Below are positions 35,887 to 47,300 of a stretch of 64,000 nucleotides of DNA, piece by piece. Every line of letters starts with the position of its first letter. Position 1 is the stretch's first letter. The stretch spans positions 4,631,001 through 4,695,000 of the forward strand of contig CP084619.1 in the NCBI GenBank assembly GCA_025917655.1. Reading direction: 5' to 3'. The notes beneath the pieces were generated by a model that had not been told where the DNA came from, made no database searches, and saw only the letters and a list, made by a program, of their open reading frames with translations. Both the position numbers and the translations under genes were made by a program. The stretch comes from Chlorella sorokiniana (Eukaryota > Chlorophyta > Trebouxiophyceae > Chlorellales > Chlorellaceae).

Positions 35887-37490
35887 ATGAGGCTGCTGGC
35901 AGAGATGGATGTTGTGCCATGCTCCACCCTAGGCGCCCAAACGGGGGCAGCACCGCTGACCACCCCTGCGTCAGCAGCACCGGCCTCGGCCACCAACGCG
36001 CAGCTGCAATTCGTCGCGAGTTGGAAGAGCACCATCGCGCCAAAGCTGCACCAGCTGCTGTCGCTGCTGCAGAGCAAGGAGGTCGCCACGGTGAGGGCGC
36101 CGGCGGGTGCTTGTGAGGCCCGGGCAACGCCGCAGTTCTGGCAAAGCCTCTGCTTTGCTCCATGGTTTGCTGACCAGCCTGCCATTGCGCCCTCCATGCT
36201 TCGCTGCCCGCAGAGTCTCGCCATCGCACAGGTGCGCTGCGTGGATGCGTGGCGGGTCCAGGGCTGACGCGCTGCGCGGCGCCGCCGGCTGCGCCGACGC
36301 CTGCCGCTGCACCCAGCCACCCCTCCCCCAACGCAAAACAACCGAAGAACCACACAGGCTTTCTTCTCCTGCGTTACCAAGGGCACGCCCAGCACCCACG
36401 TTCTGTTCCACGTGTCGAAACGCGCCCCCACCACCGCTCCCCACCGCCCTCAGATCTGGACCTACTTGCCGGTGCTGACCGGGGCGGCAGCTGCTCAAGG
36501 CTGAGCAGCTGTGCCTGCTGGGCGACGTCGCGCTGCAGCCGTTCCACGCGGGCTGCGTGGAGCAGGGGGTGACCGTCGGCCAGCTGGGGCCCATGGGCAA
36601 GGTGTGGGAGAACGGCGCGGTGCAGGTGGTGCAGTACGCAGAGAGCCTGCCCGAGGACACGCACCCCCGCAACCGCCTGCCAGGTGCGTCGTGGCGCCCG
36701 CGCACGAGGCGCGGAAGCCGCCGCCGGCCCGGCGCTGGCCAGGCATCGCTGCTGGAGGGGCCCACGCAGCATATGTGCTGCTGCCCTGCGTGTGGCTGGC
36801 CTGCGTGTGATTGGCCTGCGTGTGTGGACTCTGCAGGGGGCTGAGCCGCCGCATCGGCGAGTGCATCTACGCGCCAGTCTACGACCAGACCGGACAAGGT
36901 GCGCCTGCGGGCAGCCAGCGGTGCCTCTTCGCCCCCTTCCACCCCCCAGCCTGGCCGTGCCCTGGAGCTGGGCATTGCAGGGCGCCTGCCCCACGCTGCA
37001 CTGCTCGGGCTGGTCGTCCTCCAGCGCAGCCGCACACCGGCCGTCATCAGCTAGGCTGGCTGGCCTCCCAGCGCGGCTGGACGCTCACAGCTGCCGCGCT
37101 CTCAAGCGCCTTGCTGCCGCCTGCCGCACCGCAGTGAGCCAGGGCGTGGTGGCGGTTGTGGAGCTGCTGGTGCGCTCTCAATCCTGCGACTACATGGTGG
37201 TGGCCAACGCCATCTCCTGCCTCACCCACCTCATGGAGTCGCTGCAGCTGTCCATCAGCAGCCCGCAGGCGCCGCAGCAGCAGCAGGCGGCGGCGGCGGC
37301 GGCGGGGGCCATGCCCCCGGGCAGCGCGCGCGGCGGCGCGCCGCCGCCGCAGCCCTCGCACGCAGCCATGCAGGCGGGCATGGCCCGCAACGGCAGCAGC
37401 ATGCAGAGCACCACGGTGTGGGGCAGCGGCGGCTCCAACGGCGGCTCGAGCCTGGGCCGCACGGTCAGCATGCATACTTTCAGCGGCTGA
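35887..37490 (+). CDS. GAF-domain-like protein (tentative)
   Basis: Five exons: 35887-36090, an 18-bp micro-exon 36214-36231, 36454-36683, 36837-36898 and 37135-37490, about 290 residues. The N-terminal part holds a helical segment, SWKSTIAPKLHQLLSLLQSK. The middle, GCVEQGVTVGQLGPMGKVWE followed by RRIGECIYAPVYDQTGQ and VSQGVVAVVELLVRSQSCDY, has the strand pattern of a GAF domain as in NIN-like (RWP-RK) proteins: entry loop, -PVY- strand, then GVVAVVEL. The tail is rich in Gln, Ala, Gly and Ser and ends HTFSG. No RWP-RK or other DNA-binding motif is present. Two G runs (36481-36484, one G too many; 36837-36840, one too few) need frame correction. The true start may lie upstream. Confidence 0.5.
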
Positions 37491-39004
37491 CCGGCGCTGT
37501 GCTGTGCTGGCCGCCGTGGCGCCACCTCTGCCACCAGCCAGTGTGCAAGCCTCATGTGTAGCATTCTTTGGAGGTGGGGGCCCAGCGGTACGCCCTCCGT
37601 CCCGCCCGCCTCCAACCTCCACTTCAACCTTCCACGCGCCAAGTACTTATGCTTTAGTTGCTCGCTCCTAGACTGCCATTCATCGGCGCCGCCTGTTGAG
37701 CCGGCCCCCGCTTCCCTCTGCACCCGCTGAGCGGAGAGTGACGCTGTGACTCTCCCTGACTCCGCGCCGTCAGTCACCACGTTTGTCCCTTTTGCGTATA
37801 TTGTCAGCCCTACATAGCCCGTCCCTAGCTTCTCGTGCAGCCACTCGACGGCACGCCGTCCTGCGTGCGTGCCGTGTGTAGTGCCGCCATCCGCCCCTGC
37901 CTGCCCCACGCCAGCGCTTCTCTCCCTGCTTGCCGTTTCTTCACACCTGCTTTGCTTCCTCTCCCAAGAACTGCCGCACTTCCTCCTGCTCTGGGATCGA
38001 CCCTGCTGTCAGTGACACGTAGCACCCCCGGCCCCTTGCCATCCGCGCCAGAACCGACCCGCCTATCGAACAGCATCATTGCGCCATTCAGCAAGAACCA
38101 GCATCACACTGCCCCCACACCCGTTCTCGTCTGTGCGTGCTTGCCCCAGATACACAGCATAAAACGTCGCCACACATGCATGCCCCCGCGACGCCGAATT
38201 GCACCCCAATGTGCTGCGTGGGCGCAGGCGCGGGAGCGGCGCAGCCGAGCCCGCCGCGCTTCTGGCCCTCGCCGCATCGCCGCCCCCGTTTTGCCCCTTT
38301 GTCTATGCCCACCCGCTTGCCTGTAAGCGCCTGTATCTCTCCCGTCGTTGGTTCTTCTGAGTGTCACCCTGCTTACCACCTCCTTACCACCTAACCCAGC
38401 TGTCCAGCCCACGTGGCCCTTGCCTTGCCTGAAGCCACTGTGAAACTGTCTGCGGCCACGCACATGTCACAGTGCTGGCAGCAGAGCACTACGAGGCCTT
38501 GAGGGCGCCGGCATGAAGGCTAGGGGCAAGGGCAAGGCGAAGGGAGAAAATGGCAGGGCTAATGCAGGGCGGGGCAGCGGAACAGAGCGCGGCTTTTGCT
38601 GTGCCAGCGGGTCTGTGTGTCGGTGCAACAACAGCAGCCAACGGGAGTGTGAGGGTGCCACTCAAGAGGGCTGGTTTCAGGGGGCAGCGGAGCTCGCAAT
38701 AATGTACAGCAGGGCTGGAGCAGCAGGCAGCAACCAGAGCAGGAGCAGGCGGCGTTGTAGCGGCGTAACAAGCAGCAGGAGAGGTGGGAAGAGGGTCGCA
38801 GGGCTGGCCACGGTTTGGCGAGCGGGGTGCGGCGGCAGCTGCCCGGGCTGCTGCCGGCGGGGCTGCAGCAGCCGGGCGGGTCGGCCGCAGCCTGGCAGTT
38901 CAGGCGGTTCCGCAGGGGTCCGTTGCCATTGCCAGCGCTGCGTCAGGCGCCAGGCTGGCAGTGCGCCTCGCGCAGAGGGAGCGGCGGCCCGTGGCGCTGC
39001 CGCA
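37491..39004. other. Convergent intergenic region, GAF-like gene / acetate kinase
   Basis: 1.5 kb between two 3' ends. A TGTAA lies at about 38329 on the plus strand, 0.84 kb from the GAF-like stop, so a long 3' UTR is possible. No conserved frame, RNA gene or repeat was found. Confidence 0.4.
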
Positions 39005-42000
39005 TCAGGCGCGGGCGCCCAGGCTGCGGGCGTGCTGGATCACTTGCAGCGTCTGCTGCGCGATGGACAGCTCCTCGTCGGTGGGGATGACCAGCACCTG
39101 TGGTTGAGGTAATGGGTGGTGGGCGGTGTATTTGGGGGTGCTGGGGGTGTTGCAGTTTTGTGAGAAAAGTGACTGAATTGAGGGGCAGGTAGAAGAGCAA
39201 GAGTGGGGCCTGGCACGGACAGCCAGGCCCCCCTTCTCAGCCGCAGACCGCCCACCACACACACACACACACACGCACCTTGACGCGGCTGCCCGCGGCG
39301 GAGACGTCGGCGGCGGCGCGCGCGGCGCCGCCTCGTTCTTGCCGCCGTCCAGCCGCAGCCCGGCAAACTCGAGGCCGCGACAGAACTCGGCTCGCATGGG
39401 TGCGCTGTTCTCGCCGATGCCTGCGGCAGCACGGGCGGCGTGGGGACGCAGGGCGAGGCGGGAGGGCGGGTACGTAGGGACGGCTGCGACAGCCTCCCAC
39501 ACACCGCCCGCGCAGCAGCCCGGCAGCTGGCCTGCTGGCCAGAGCAGCATCCCGCAGCAGCCCCTTGCCTGTCGCAAGGTGGCGACAACAATGCAGCGAC
39601 GCAAGCTGAGCTGCGGAGGCCGTGGCTGGCTGCAAACAAAACACGCAACAGCCGGCTTGGCTGCGCTTGCTCGCCTGCAGAAAAGACGACGGCATCAACC
39701 TTCCCCTCCAGGTGCACAAAGTAGGCGCCCAGGTACTTGCGCACGCGGCGGATGTACACCTGCAGTACAGCAGCGGTACAACGGCACGGGCATGCATCAG
39801 GAAACCCGCAGCAGGCGGCAGGGGCTGCAGCAGTGAAGCGACTCCAAAAGGACGGCGGCACGGCGGCGAGGACAGAGGGCAGGCAGCGACGTGGGCTAGC
39901 CCGCAGCTGGGCAGCAGGGGGAGGGGGGCAACCAGGCACGCCATCGGGCAGCTTGCGAGCCGGGCAGCAACCAAGCTGCCGAGCAGCTCAACCAGCCACT
40001 CACATCCACAGCCAGCTTGGAGCGCACGTCAGCCGAGGCGGCGCCCGCCCCAAAACGCGCCTCCAGGTGGTTGCGCAGGTCGGCGTTGCCTGCAGGGTGG
40101 GATGTGGGGGGCCGGGAAGGGGCCAGGAGCACACCTGAGGGGCTCCGACCCAGCATTACGTTGCGGGGAGATGTCGGGAGACGCGGTAGGGGGATGGGCG
40201 CAGGCGGCTGCAAGCAGCGCAGGCCCGAACGCCCACGCTGCTTCCCGCCGTCACGGGCCCATGCAGCTCAGGCAACCGCCCAAAACAGTTACGCGCTGCG
40301 GAAGCCACGCGATGGTTCCCGCCAGCGCTCGCTGGCGCCGAGCGAGAGAGCTTCCAGTCACTGCTGCACACCTCGCCAGGCCCCCTCTTGACCATGCACG
40401 GCCGCCATGCTCACCGCCGCCATCCCCTTTGCACCCATGGCATGCCGGCACTCCCTACCCGAGCCTCACCCGCCAGCCCCAGAAACCCGCTCTTCTTGTT
40501 CATCAGGGTGTCTATGTCTTTGGCGCTCATGCCGCGGGAGGCCAGGTAGGTTGTGATGGCAGGATCGATGTCGCCTGGGGTGGGTGGTGTGGTGGTGTGT
40601 GTGTGTGTGTGTGTGTGGTGGGGTGGGGTGGGTGGGGTGGGTGTATGGTAGTGGTGTGTGTGGGGGTGGGATGGGGGCGGCGCAGGGGGAGAGCCGGGTG
40701 TGGGGTGGGCAGGTGGGCGGGGTCGGAGAGGGGGTGGGACCCATACAGGCGGCAGCATGAGCCGCAGCTTGCCACGCAACAGTCCCCAGCCCTCACCGCA
40801 GCGTGTGCCCATCATGAGCCCCTCGAGAGGGGTCAGCCCCATCGTGGTGTCGATGCTCTTGCCGTTCTGCATCGCAGAGGAGGGAGGTGGCCCGTCAGCG
40901 GCAGCGAGCGCGTGCGCCCGAGCTGCTGCGCCTGAATGGCTGGGCAGGCTGCGGCGGCGGCAGCGGGCAGTGGCAAAGACAGGCCACATGCAGCTGGCAG
41001 CTCGTCGGCTCTTCTACAGCCCCCAAAAGAGGCCAAGCATAACCCCTGTTCCCTTGCAATGTACCGCAGCGGAACAGTTGCAAGCTGACGCACGCTCCTG
41101 GTGTTATGCACGAGCCATGCACACCAACAGTTGCTCCCCCTTGCCCCCACCGCACACTGGTTCCCCCACACGCATGCTCCTCACAACCGCCACCACCACT
41201 ACCCCCACCCCCCACACACACAGGCCAGTCTGCATCCGACCGCCCACCTGCACCGCGCACATGCTGCTGCCGGCGCCCAGATGGCAGATCACCAGGTTGG
41301 TCTCCGCCTCTGGCTTGCCCAGCAGCTTGGCGGCCTGCCAGCGGGGCATGCAGCGGGGAAGCAGTGAGCCTGCCAGTCTCAGCAGCTGCTCACTGGTGCG
41401 CTTGCTGAAACAGGCCAAAGCATGATCCCGGTGTGGGAAGGGGTCGTGGGGCAGCTGTGGGGCAGCTGGCCCCCTGAGGGTCTGCAGCAGCGAGCGCAGC
41501 ACGGTGCCCCACTCAGCCGCCGCGGCAGCGGCCTGGCGGCCGGATCAGGGGCAGCGGCGGCGCACCTGCGCCGTCAGGTACTTGTAGCTGGTGCCGTGGA
41601 AGCCGTAACTGCGGCGGTACAGGCAGTACAGAGGCAGGAACGACGGCGCAGCGTTTGCGTCGTGAGGAGGGGCCCGGCGGCAGCATCGGGCATTCGTCTG
41701 CCGCATAAACCCTCACCGCTGACGTGCAAGCGGCAGTGCATGCAGCAGTAGCAAAAGAGTGTACTGCTGCACTGCAGCAAAGCTGTACAGTCGTACCGCC
41801 GTATGGCTCGCTCCACATACAGCTCGTAGGGCAGGGCATACATGAAGGCGGAGGGGGCATGGTTTGGTGGAAGGCGGTGTCAAACACGGCAACCTGGGGT
41901 GGGGTGGGTGGGTGGGTGGGTTGAGGGAGGAGGGGGCGCGCATGTGCGCTGTATGCAGCAGCGATGTTCTGGATGCCACGGCCCGCTGCCCTGCACCACT

Positions 42001-43429
42001 CCACCGCTACTCCTTTGTACGGGCCTCCTTGGTGGCACCATGCCCTCAATTTCGTCATAGCCCCCACTTACCCTCCTTTCATTCAATACCCCCCCCACCC
42101 ACCCACACCCACACCCACACCCACACACACACGCCCACACAGGCACCTGCGGCACGCCCTTGAACGTGGCCACCGCAGCGTCGATGCCCATCAGGTTGGG
42201 CGGGTTGTGCAGGGGGCCAGGTCGGCGGCCTGCTGGATCTTCCCCCGCACCTCGGGCCTGCGGGGCGGAGGCGTGAGGGCGTGGCTGGGTGAGCATGTGG
42301 GGAGCGAGTGGTGGGTGGAGGAGGGGAGGGGAGGAGAGCGATGCTCGGCGAGCGGGAGGCAGAGGGATGGGAGGTGCATGGGAATGTGGGGAACTCCCAC
42401 CCACCCACCCACCTCCACCTCCACCTCCCCGTTTTCCACACTGGGAGGTGGAGGTGGAGGTGGCTGGGTGGGTGGGGGTGGGGGAGGGAAATATGAGGGT
42501 ATAGGGGGCCTGCTGAGGGTCAGGCTTTCCCTGCCGATCCGGCTGCCACGGCGGCAGGAAGCGGGGCAGCGGCAGGAGGCTGGACGGCGGCGGCAGGGAG
42601 CCGGGGAGGCAGCGGCGGCGAGGCGCACGTGATGAGCACGGGCTGGCTGATCTCGCGGCCGTGCACCACCCGGTGGCCCACTGCGTGCACCTCCCGCGTG
42701 AAGTCCTGCGGGCACCCGGGGGGAAGGGGAGGCGGGCAGCTCCGGGGGTGGAGGGGAGGCAGGCAGCTCCAGGGGTGGAGGGGAGGCAGGCAGGCAGGCA
42801 GGCAGGCAGAGGAGGCGCGTGGACAGGCTGCTGCGCGCGTGGCTGTGTGGCAGCGCGAGCTTGATGGCGAGGGAAGAGAGGACCTGGAATGAAACCAAAC
42901 ACTGGCGGGCAGAGCCGAGGATGTGCGCAGGCGGCAGTGGCGCGCGGCCCCAGGGCAGCCGCTGGCGCTGCACAAAGGGCAAGGGAGGGCCGGCCGGCAG
43001 CAGCCCTCAAGCCCTCACCCCTTTCAACGCATGGCTGAGGAAGCTGGAGACGGCTTCCAGAGCGGAGGTGTGCGTGGGCAGGGGCTGCTCGCTGCGAGAC
43101 TCCTCCCCCTCGCCAACCTTGGCCTGCACGGGCGGCGGCGCGCAGCCGGGGCACCTCTCGCAGCAGGGCTTGGCCGGGTGCCGACGCATCTCCCGCGGTG
43201 CTGCGGCAGGCAAGCGCTGCTGCTGCGTCGCTAGCGCTGGCCAGCAGCTGCCCGCTCGCCTGCCCCGGCTCACTCGCAGGAAGGAGGCTGCTGGGTCGCC
43301 GACGCGCTCGCAGATGCCTGAGGCCACCACCCTGAGCCCCTCCGCCGCCGCTCTCCCCATCTGGAACAGCTTGAACTTGAGGCTGGAGGAGCCGGCGTTG
43401 ATGACCATCAGCTTGTTTCGCGGCGCCAT
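39005..43429 (-). CDS. ACK: Acetate kinase
   Basis: Acetate kinase makes ATP and acetate from acetyl phosphate. Thirteen exons: 43274-43429, 43019-43123, 42629-42705, 42147-42257, 41797-41893, 41566-41608, 41248-41334, 40797-40866, 40470-40574, 40004-40089, 39675-39759, 39279-39420 and 39005-39097, about 419 residues, normal for the family. Signature 1 is [14 protein letters not shown] at the N-terminus. Catalytic regions are [10 protein letters not shown] (substrate Arg), [11 protein letters not shown] (Asp), [10 protein letters not shown] (His), [16 protein letters not shown] (nucleotide loop), [20 protein letters not shown] (signature 2, active Arg) and [14 protein letters not shown] (Glu). 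No long presequence precedes the catalytic core, so localisation is unclear. Intron 11 has a GC donor. Three one-base losses lie near 42212-42216, 41853-41857 and 39313-39331. It is head to head with PTA. Confidence 0.95.
40595..40617. repeat. (GT)n microsatellite in ACK intron 8
   Basis: About ten GT units, followed by more T/G-only sequence to about 40665. This strand asymmetry (plus strand G/T-rich, so C/A-rich in the ACK transcript) is common near 3' splice sites here. Confidence 0.75.
42396..42476. repeat. Long near-perfect inverted repeat in ACK intron 3
   Basis: A C/A/T-rich arm (42396-42430) and its G/T/A-rich complement (42443-42476) can pair for about 30 bp with one mismatch around a 12-nt loop. 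It lies in intron 3 of ACK (42258-42628). The stem is built of CCCA and CCACCT units and their complements. Confidence 0.75.
42729..42812. repeat. ~30-bp G-rich tandem repeat ending in (GGCA)n
   Basis: GGCAGCTCCAGGGGTGGAGG-type units occur about twice and run into a GGCA tetranucleotide array (about 42785-42811). It lies in ACK intron 2 (42706-43018). Confidence 0.65.
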
Positions 43430-44367
43430 GGCGGCTGGTCACCACTGCCAAGCCTGGGGCCGAGCCGCTGCTGGGCTGCGTGTGCGGCGGCTGCCACGCG
43501 GTCGGGGCAGGAGCCAGCGGTGCGCAGCGGGGACTGAAGTGCGAGGCTAAGGCAGGACTGGGTGCAGAGCTCCAAGGCTGCTGCCTCGCAGGGTTGCAAA
43601 CGGTCTGCAGAAGGCAGGCAGGGTGCAGGGCAAGCTTCAGCGGCAGCAGGTCGGCCACCGGCCGGCTACGGCGCCCAACTGCGCTGCATGGCCTCGGCCG
43701 ATTTGCCGGTGCCGCCTGCCCACGATATCGGTACTATCAGTGCTAGCTGCGCAGTTTCCAGGCCCTATAGCGGGCAAGAGCCAAGGGAGGAGGGCTCAGG
43801 GGAGCAACCCGTCCCTATTCATTGCAGCACAGTCCTCGATTGCACCACATAGAATGACGAGGATGGATTATACCCGACCCAGCACTTGCCGTTCCCCAGC
43901 AAATGCCCAGACGCTCGTCGTTGGTAGGACGGTGTGTTCAGGCCAAACCCTGCCTAAAAAGTGATCCCAAGTAATGATTGGAAAGCCGGGATCCGGTCAA
44001 GGCCAATGTCGCTTTCCGCTTTTCGGGTACCTCATATCAACTGGGTACCACATGCAGTGCACATCCAACCCGGCGCCATCAGGCGATTTTGCAGCCTCGA
44101 ACCATCATGCTATCAGCCGTGACTGATCAAATATGTCCAGCCGATAGGCTGGGCCGCTGGAGTGCCCGGAATTGAGCGAACCTGCCACCGTGGCATCTGG
44201 CACCGCCTGCTGAAAGTTGACGGGTTCTCACCCTGTCGACGTCCGCTTTGGTTTGACAAGTGGCCGTGGTCTGGCCTTGAAAGGATTGCTTGATCGCATA
44301 ACAGCACGAGGAGCGTTGACAGCACCGCCAGCCGCTTTGAGCGGCATTCTCTGCAGTCGCTGCAGCC
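43430..44367. promoter_or_regulatory. Shared ACK-PTA divergent promoter region
   Basis: 938 bp separate the acetate kinase start (-) from the phosphate acetyltransferase start (+). Both promoters must be here, which makes joint control by oxygen or carbon state plausible; that is inference. I see no strong TATA box and cannot point to a known regulatory motif. The part 43850-44250 is less GC-rich than the genes. Confidence 0.55.
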
Positions 44368-47300
44368 ATGAGGCGGCTTCGATGGGCAGCCTGCCAGCTG
44401 CTGAAGGCCGAAAGCAGGTATTGCTGAGCACTCCCTCTGCTTCACTGGGGTTTGCACCCCCGCCCTTTTGTCGTGGTGTGCACCGTCCACCAATGCCATT
44501 TCAATGTGTGGCAGCCATCCAGCGCTGCTGCCGAGGCACCCTGCCGTCCCAAGCTGCTGCGCCGCCCATGTTGCCGCTGTCGACGTGCTCTGCCCGCCGC
44601 TGTCGGCCTTGGCCATTCTAAACCCAAATCTTGCCGCCCTCCAACGCCCCACAGCTGGCTGCCAAAGCCGTGGGCAGAGCCCAGCGGCGGCGGCGCTGCG
44701 CTGGTGCGCGCCGCAGGCTTTGCGGCGGCAGCCCGCGGCGGCGGCGGCAGCTTCGGCGGCGGCTCAGACTCGCTCTTCTGCACCAACGTTTCCGGCCTGA
44801 AGGGCAACTCTCCCATCCTGATCGGCCTCATGGAGTACTTCTCGGTGAGACCTGCTGGCGTCGTGGGATGTCAACGTACAGGGGACACACCCATCTATCA
44901 GCGCAGAACTGAGCAGGCGCCCCCGTTTCCTTCCTTGCATTCAGTCACGCCTTCTGCTTCCCCCACGCAGCGCCACCTGCCCCATGTGGGTTTCTACCAG
45001 CCCATCGGCGCCGACCCCCTGCTGCACTCTGCCAAGTACGCCAAGCTGCCCAAGCACATAGCCATGTGAGGCCCTCCCCTCGGCTGGGCACCCGCTGAGG
45101 CTGGGGCTGGTGGGCAAGGCGCAGGCCAGGCCCAGATCATCTGCGAGCGTGGCTGCGACAGGCAGCCGCCTGTGTGATGCTGGGGCCCGGCGTCGCAGCC
45201 GTGCCGGCCGGTCTGCTTGGCTCCTTTGCTAGGCGGCTTCCCGTGCACTAGCTGCCCATCAACACCGTGAATCTCCCTTGGGTGCACTGACTTTTGTCCA
45301 TCCGCATACACCACCACGCCATTTTCTGTGGATTCCAGGCTCAAGGAGGCCTTTGGGCTGCCCGACGACCCGACCCGCATGTACGGCGTGACCGCAGAGG
45401 AGGCTCAGGTGGGTTGCCGGGTACCTCGCCGGGTGGACGCGGGCTGCTGGGAGGGCGGCTGCCTCGCCGGGTGGACGCGGGCTGCTGGGAGGGCGGCTGC
45501 CGTGCTGGGTGGAGGCTGGCTGCTGGGAGGGCCGGTGTGCAGCCACCGCTGCCCCTCTTCAGTCCACCTCGGCAGTGCCGACTGCATGTTGTGCGGGCTG
45601 CTGCGCTGCCGTCCAACCAGCCGGCAGCGCCTCTGCACCGCCCTGTCAATCCAGCTAATGTGCTGCTCTTGCTCAACCTCGTGCCGCTGCAAACATGCCG
45701 CAGACGCTGCTGGCAAGCGGGCGCACCGAGGAGCTGATGGACAAGGTGCGGTGCGGTACTGCCGCCCGCAGCGCATGTACTGCCGGGTCTCAGCTGTCTC
45801 GTGTTGGTGTGCGGGTGGCGCCAGTGGTGTGGGTCCTGGTGTCTGTGGGAAGAGGGCGGGGCGCGGTGGCGGCGCTCTCAAACGGTGGTGCTGGGGTTAC
45901 CTGGCATGCCGCAACTGCTTCGCCTCATGCAGGCTGCTGTCGTACATGCAGTGCGCTTGCTCCTCTGCACAGCCCTGTCACCTTGAGAATAAACGTAGCG
46001 CCCAGCATATGGCCCCCGCTGTCGCTGCCCGGCCTGCCCATGCCGCAGGTGTTTTCGCGGTACCAGGAGTACCGCCACGGCAAGGACATGGTGATCGTGG
46101 AAGGCACCACGGTGGGCACCGTTTGACCGCGCAACTCGCTCACTAGCCCGCTTGCTGCAGCGGCTGTGCCGGCAGGGTTGGGGACGTGGGGCGGGGACTG
46201 AACTGCAAGGGGCTGGCCAGGGCGGCAGCACTGCGGGGCCCGAGGCCGCAGGCTGAGCGCCGTTGCACCTCCTTCTACTGTACCGCTCCTTGGCAATTGT
46301 GAGCCTTGCCCCGTGCCGCCAGGTGGACGGCATCGGCAACCTGCTGGAGCTGAATGGACGGTTTGCAGCCGAGCTTGACTCGCCCGTGCTGATGGTGGGC
46401 GGAGACTGGCTGCTGGGGGCAGGCGGTGCGGGCACTGCGGGGCTGCTGGGGAAGCTGGCTTGACACCGTGCCGCGCTCCCATCCGAGCGCACGCGCACAC
46501 ACGCACGCACCTGAGGACACACACCTCTTCACTTGATCGTTGATTTGATTCTGAGTCTCAAGTCTCGAAGGCTGCTGCACGCGCTGCCGGCACAGATCAT
46601 GGACCTTCATCGAGACGAGGAGGTGACGGCTGCGGAGCTGTACAACCGCGCCATGATCTCCAAGCAAGACCTGCAGGCGGAGCACGCGGGTGGGAGCGCT
46701 TGGGGAGTGTTGGGGGTGCTGGGGGCGAGGGGCGGCCCGTTTACAACACCTTGTATCGCGTGTTCTTGCCTCCTCCAGAGCACCCCTTGGGCCCATGCAA
46801 CCTGACCCCCCCCACCACCCCTGCCCCCCAAAAAAAAAACAGATGTGCTGGGCGTGGTGTTCAACAAGGTGCCCAAGCGGGACCACGCCATCGTCAGCGC
46901 GCAGGTGCGCTGTATGTGTGTGGGGTTGGATGGAGGTGGGGGTGGGCTGTGGGCGGTGGGTGGTGGGGGTGGTGGTGGTGGTGGGAAGGGGCGCGATGCT
47001 GTGCAGGCTGTAGGAGGGCACCAGGCACCTGTCCATCCTGCAAGGGCCAAAGAAGGGACCCCAGCCGGGAAAGATAGCCTCTTGCAGTCAGGAGTCACAA
47101 CACACCTGATCATGCTGCACTATCCCAACCACAAACGAGCCCCTCCCCCCCCTCCCTCCCCCTCCCCCCCCCGCAGCTGTCCAAGAAGCTGGCCGCTGCG
47201 GGGCTGCCCTTGCCGGCGGCATCCCGGCAGATCCCACCATCGGCACCGCCAGGTGAGGGCGGCGGTACACACGTGAACCTCTGCCTGTACTGATGTTCCC

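Noticed and set aside
44452-45069. An upstream TTG-initiated frame reading into PTA exons
   Set aside because: It reaches PTA coding sequence only because intron 1 is open in that frame. The ATG at 44368 with splice 44417/44655 gives an in-phase protein with a plausible presequence.
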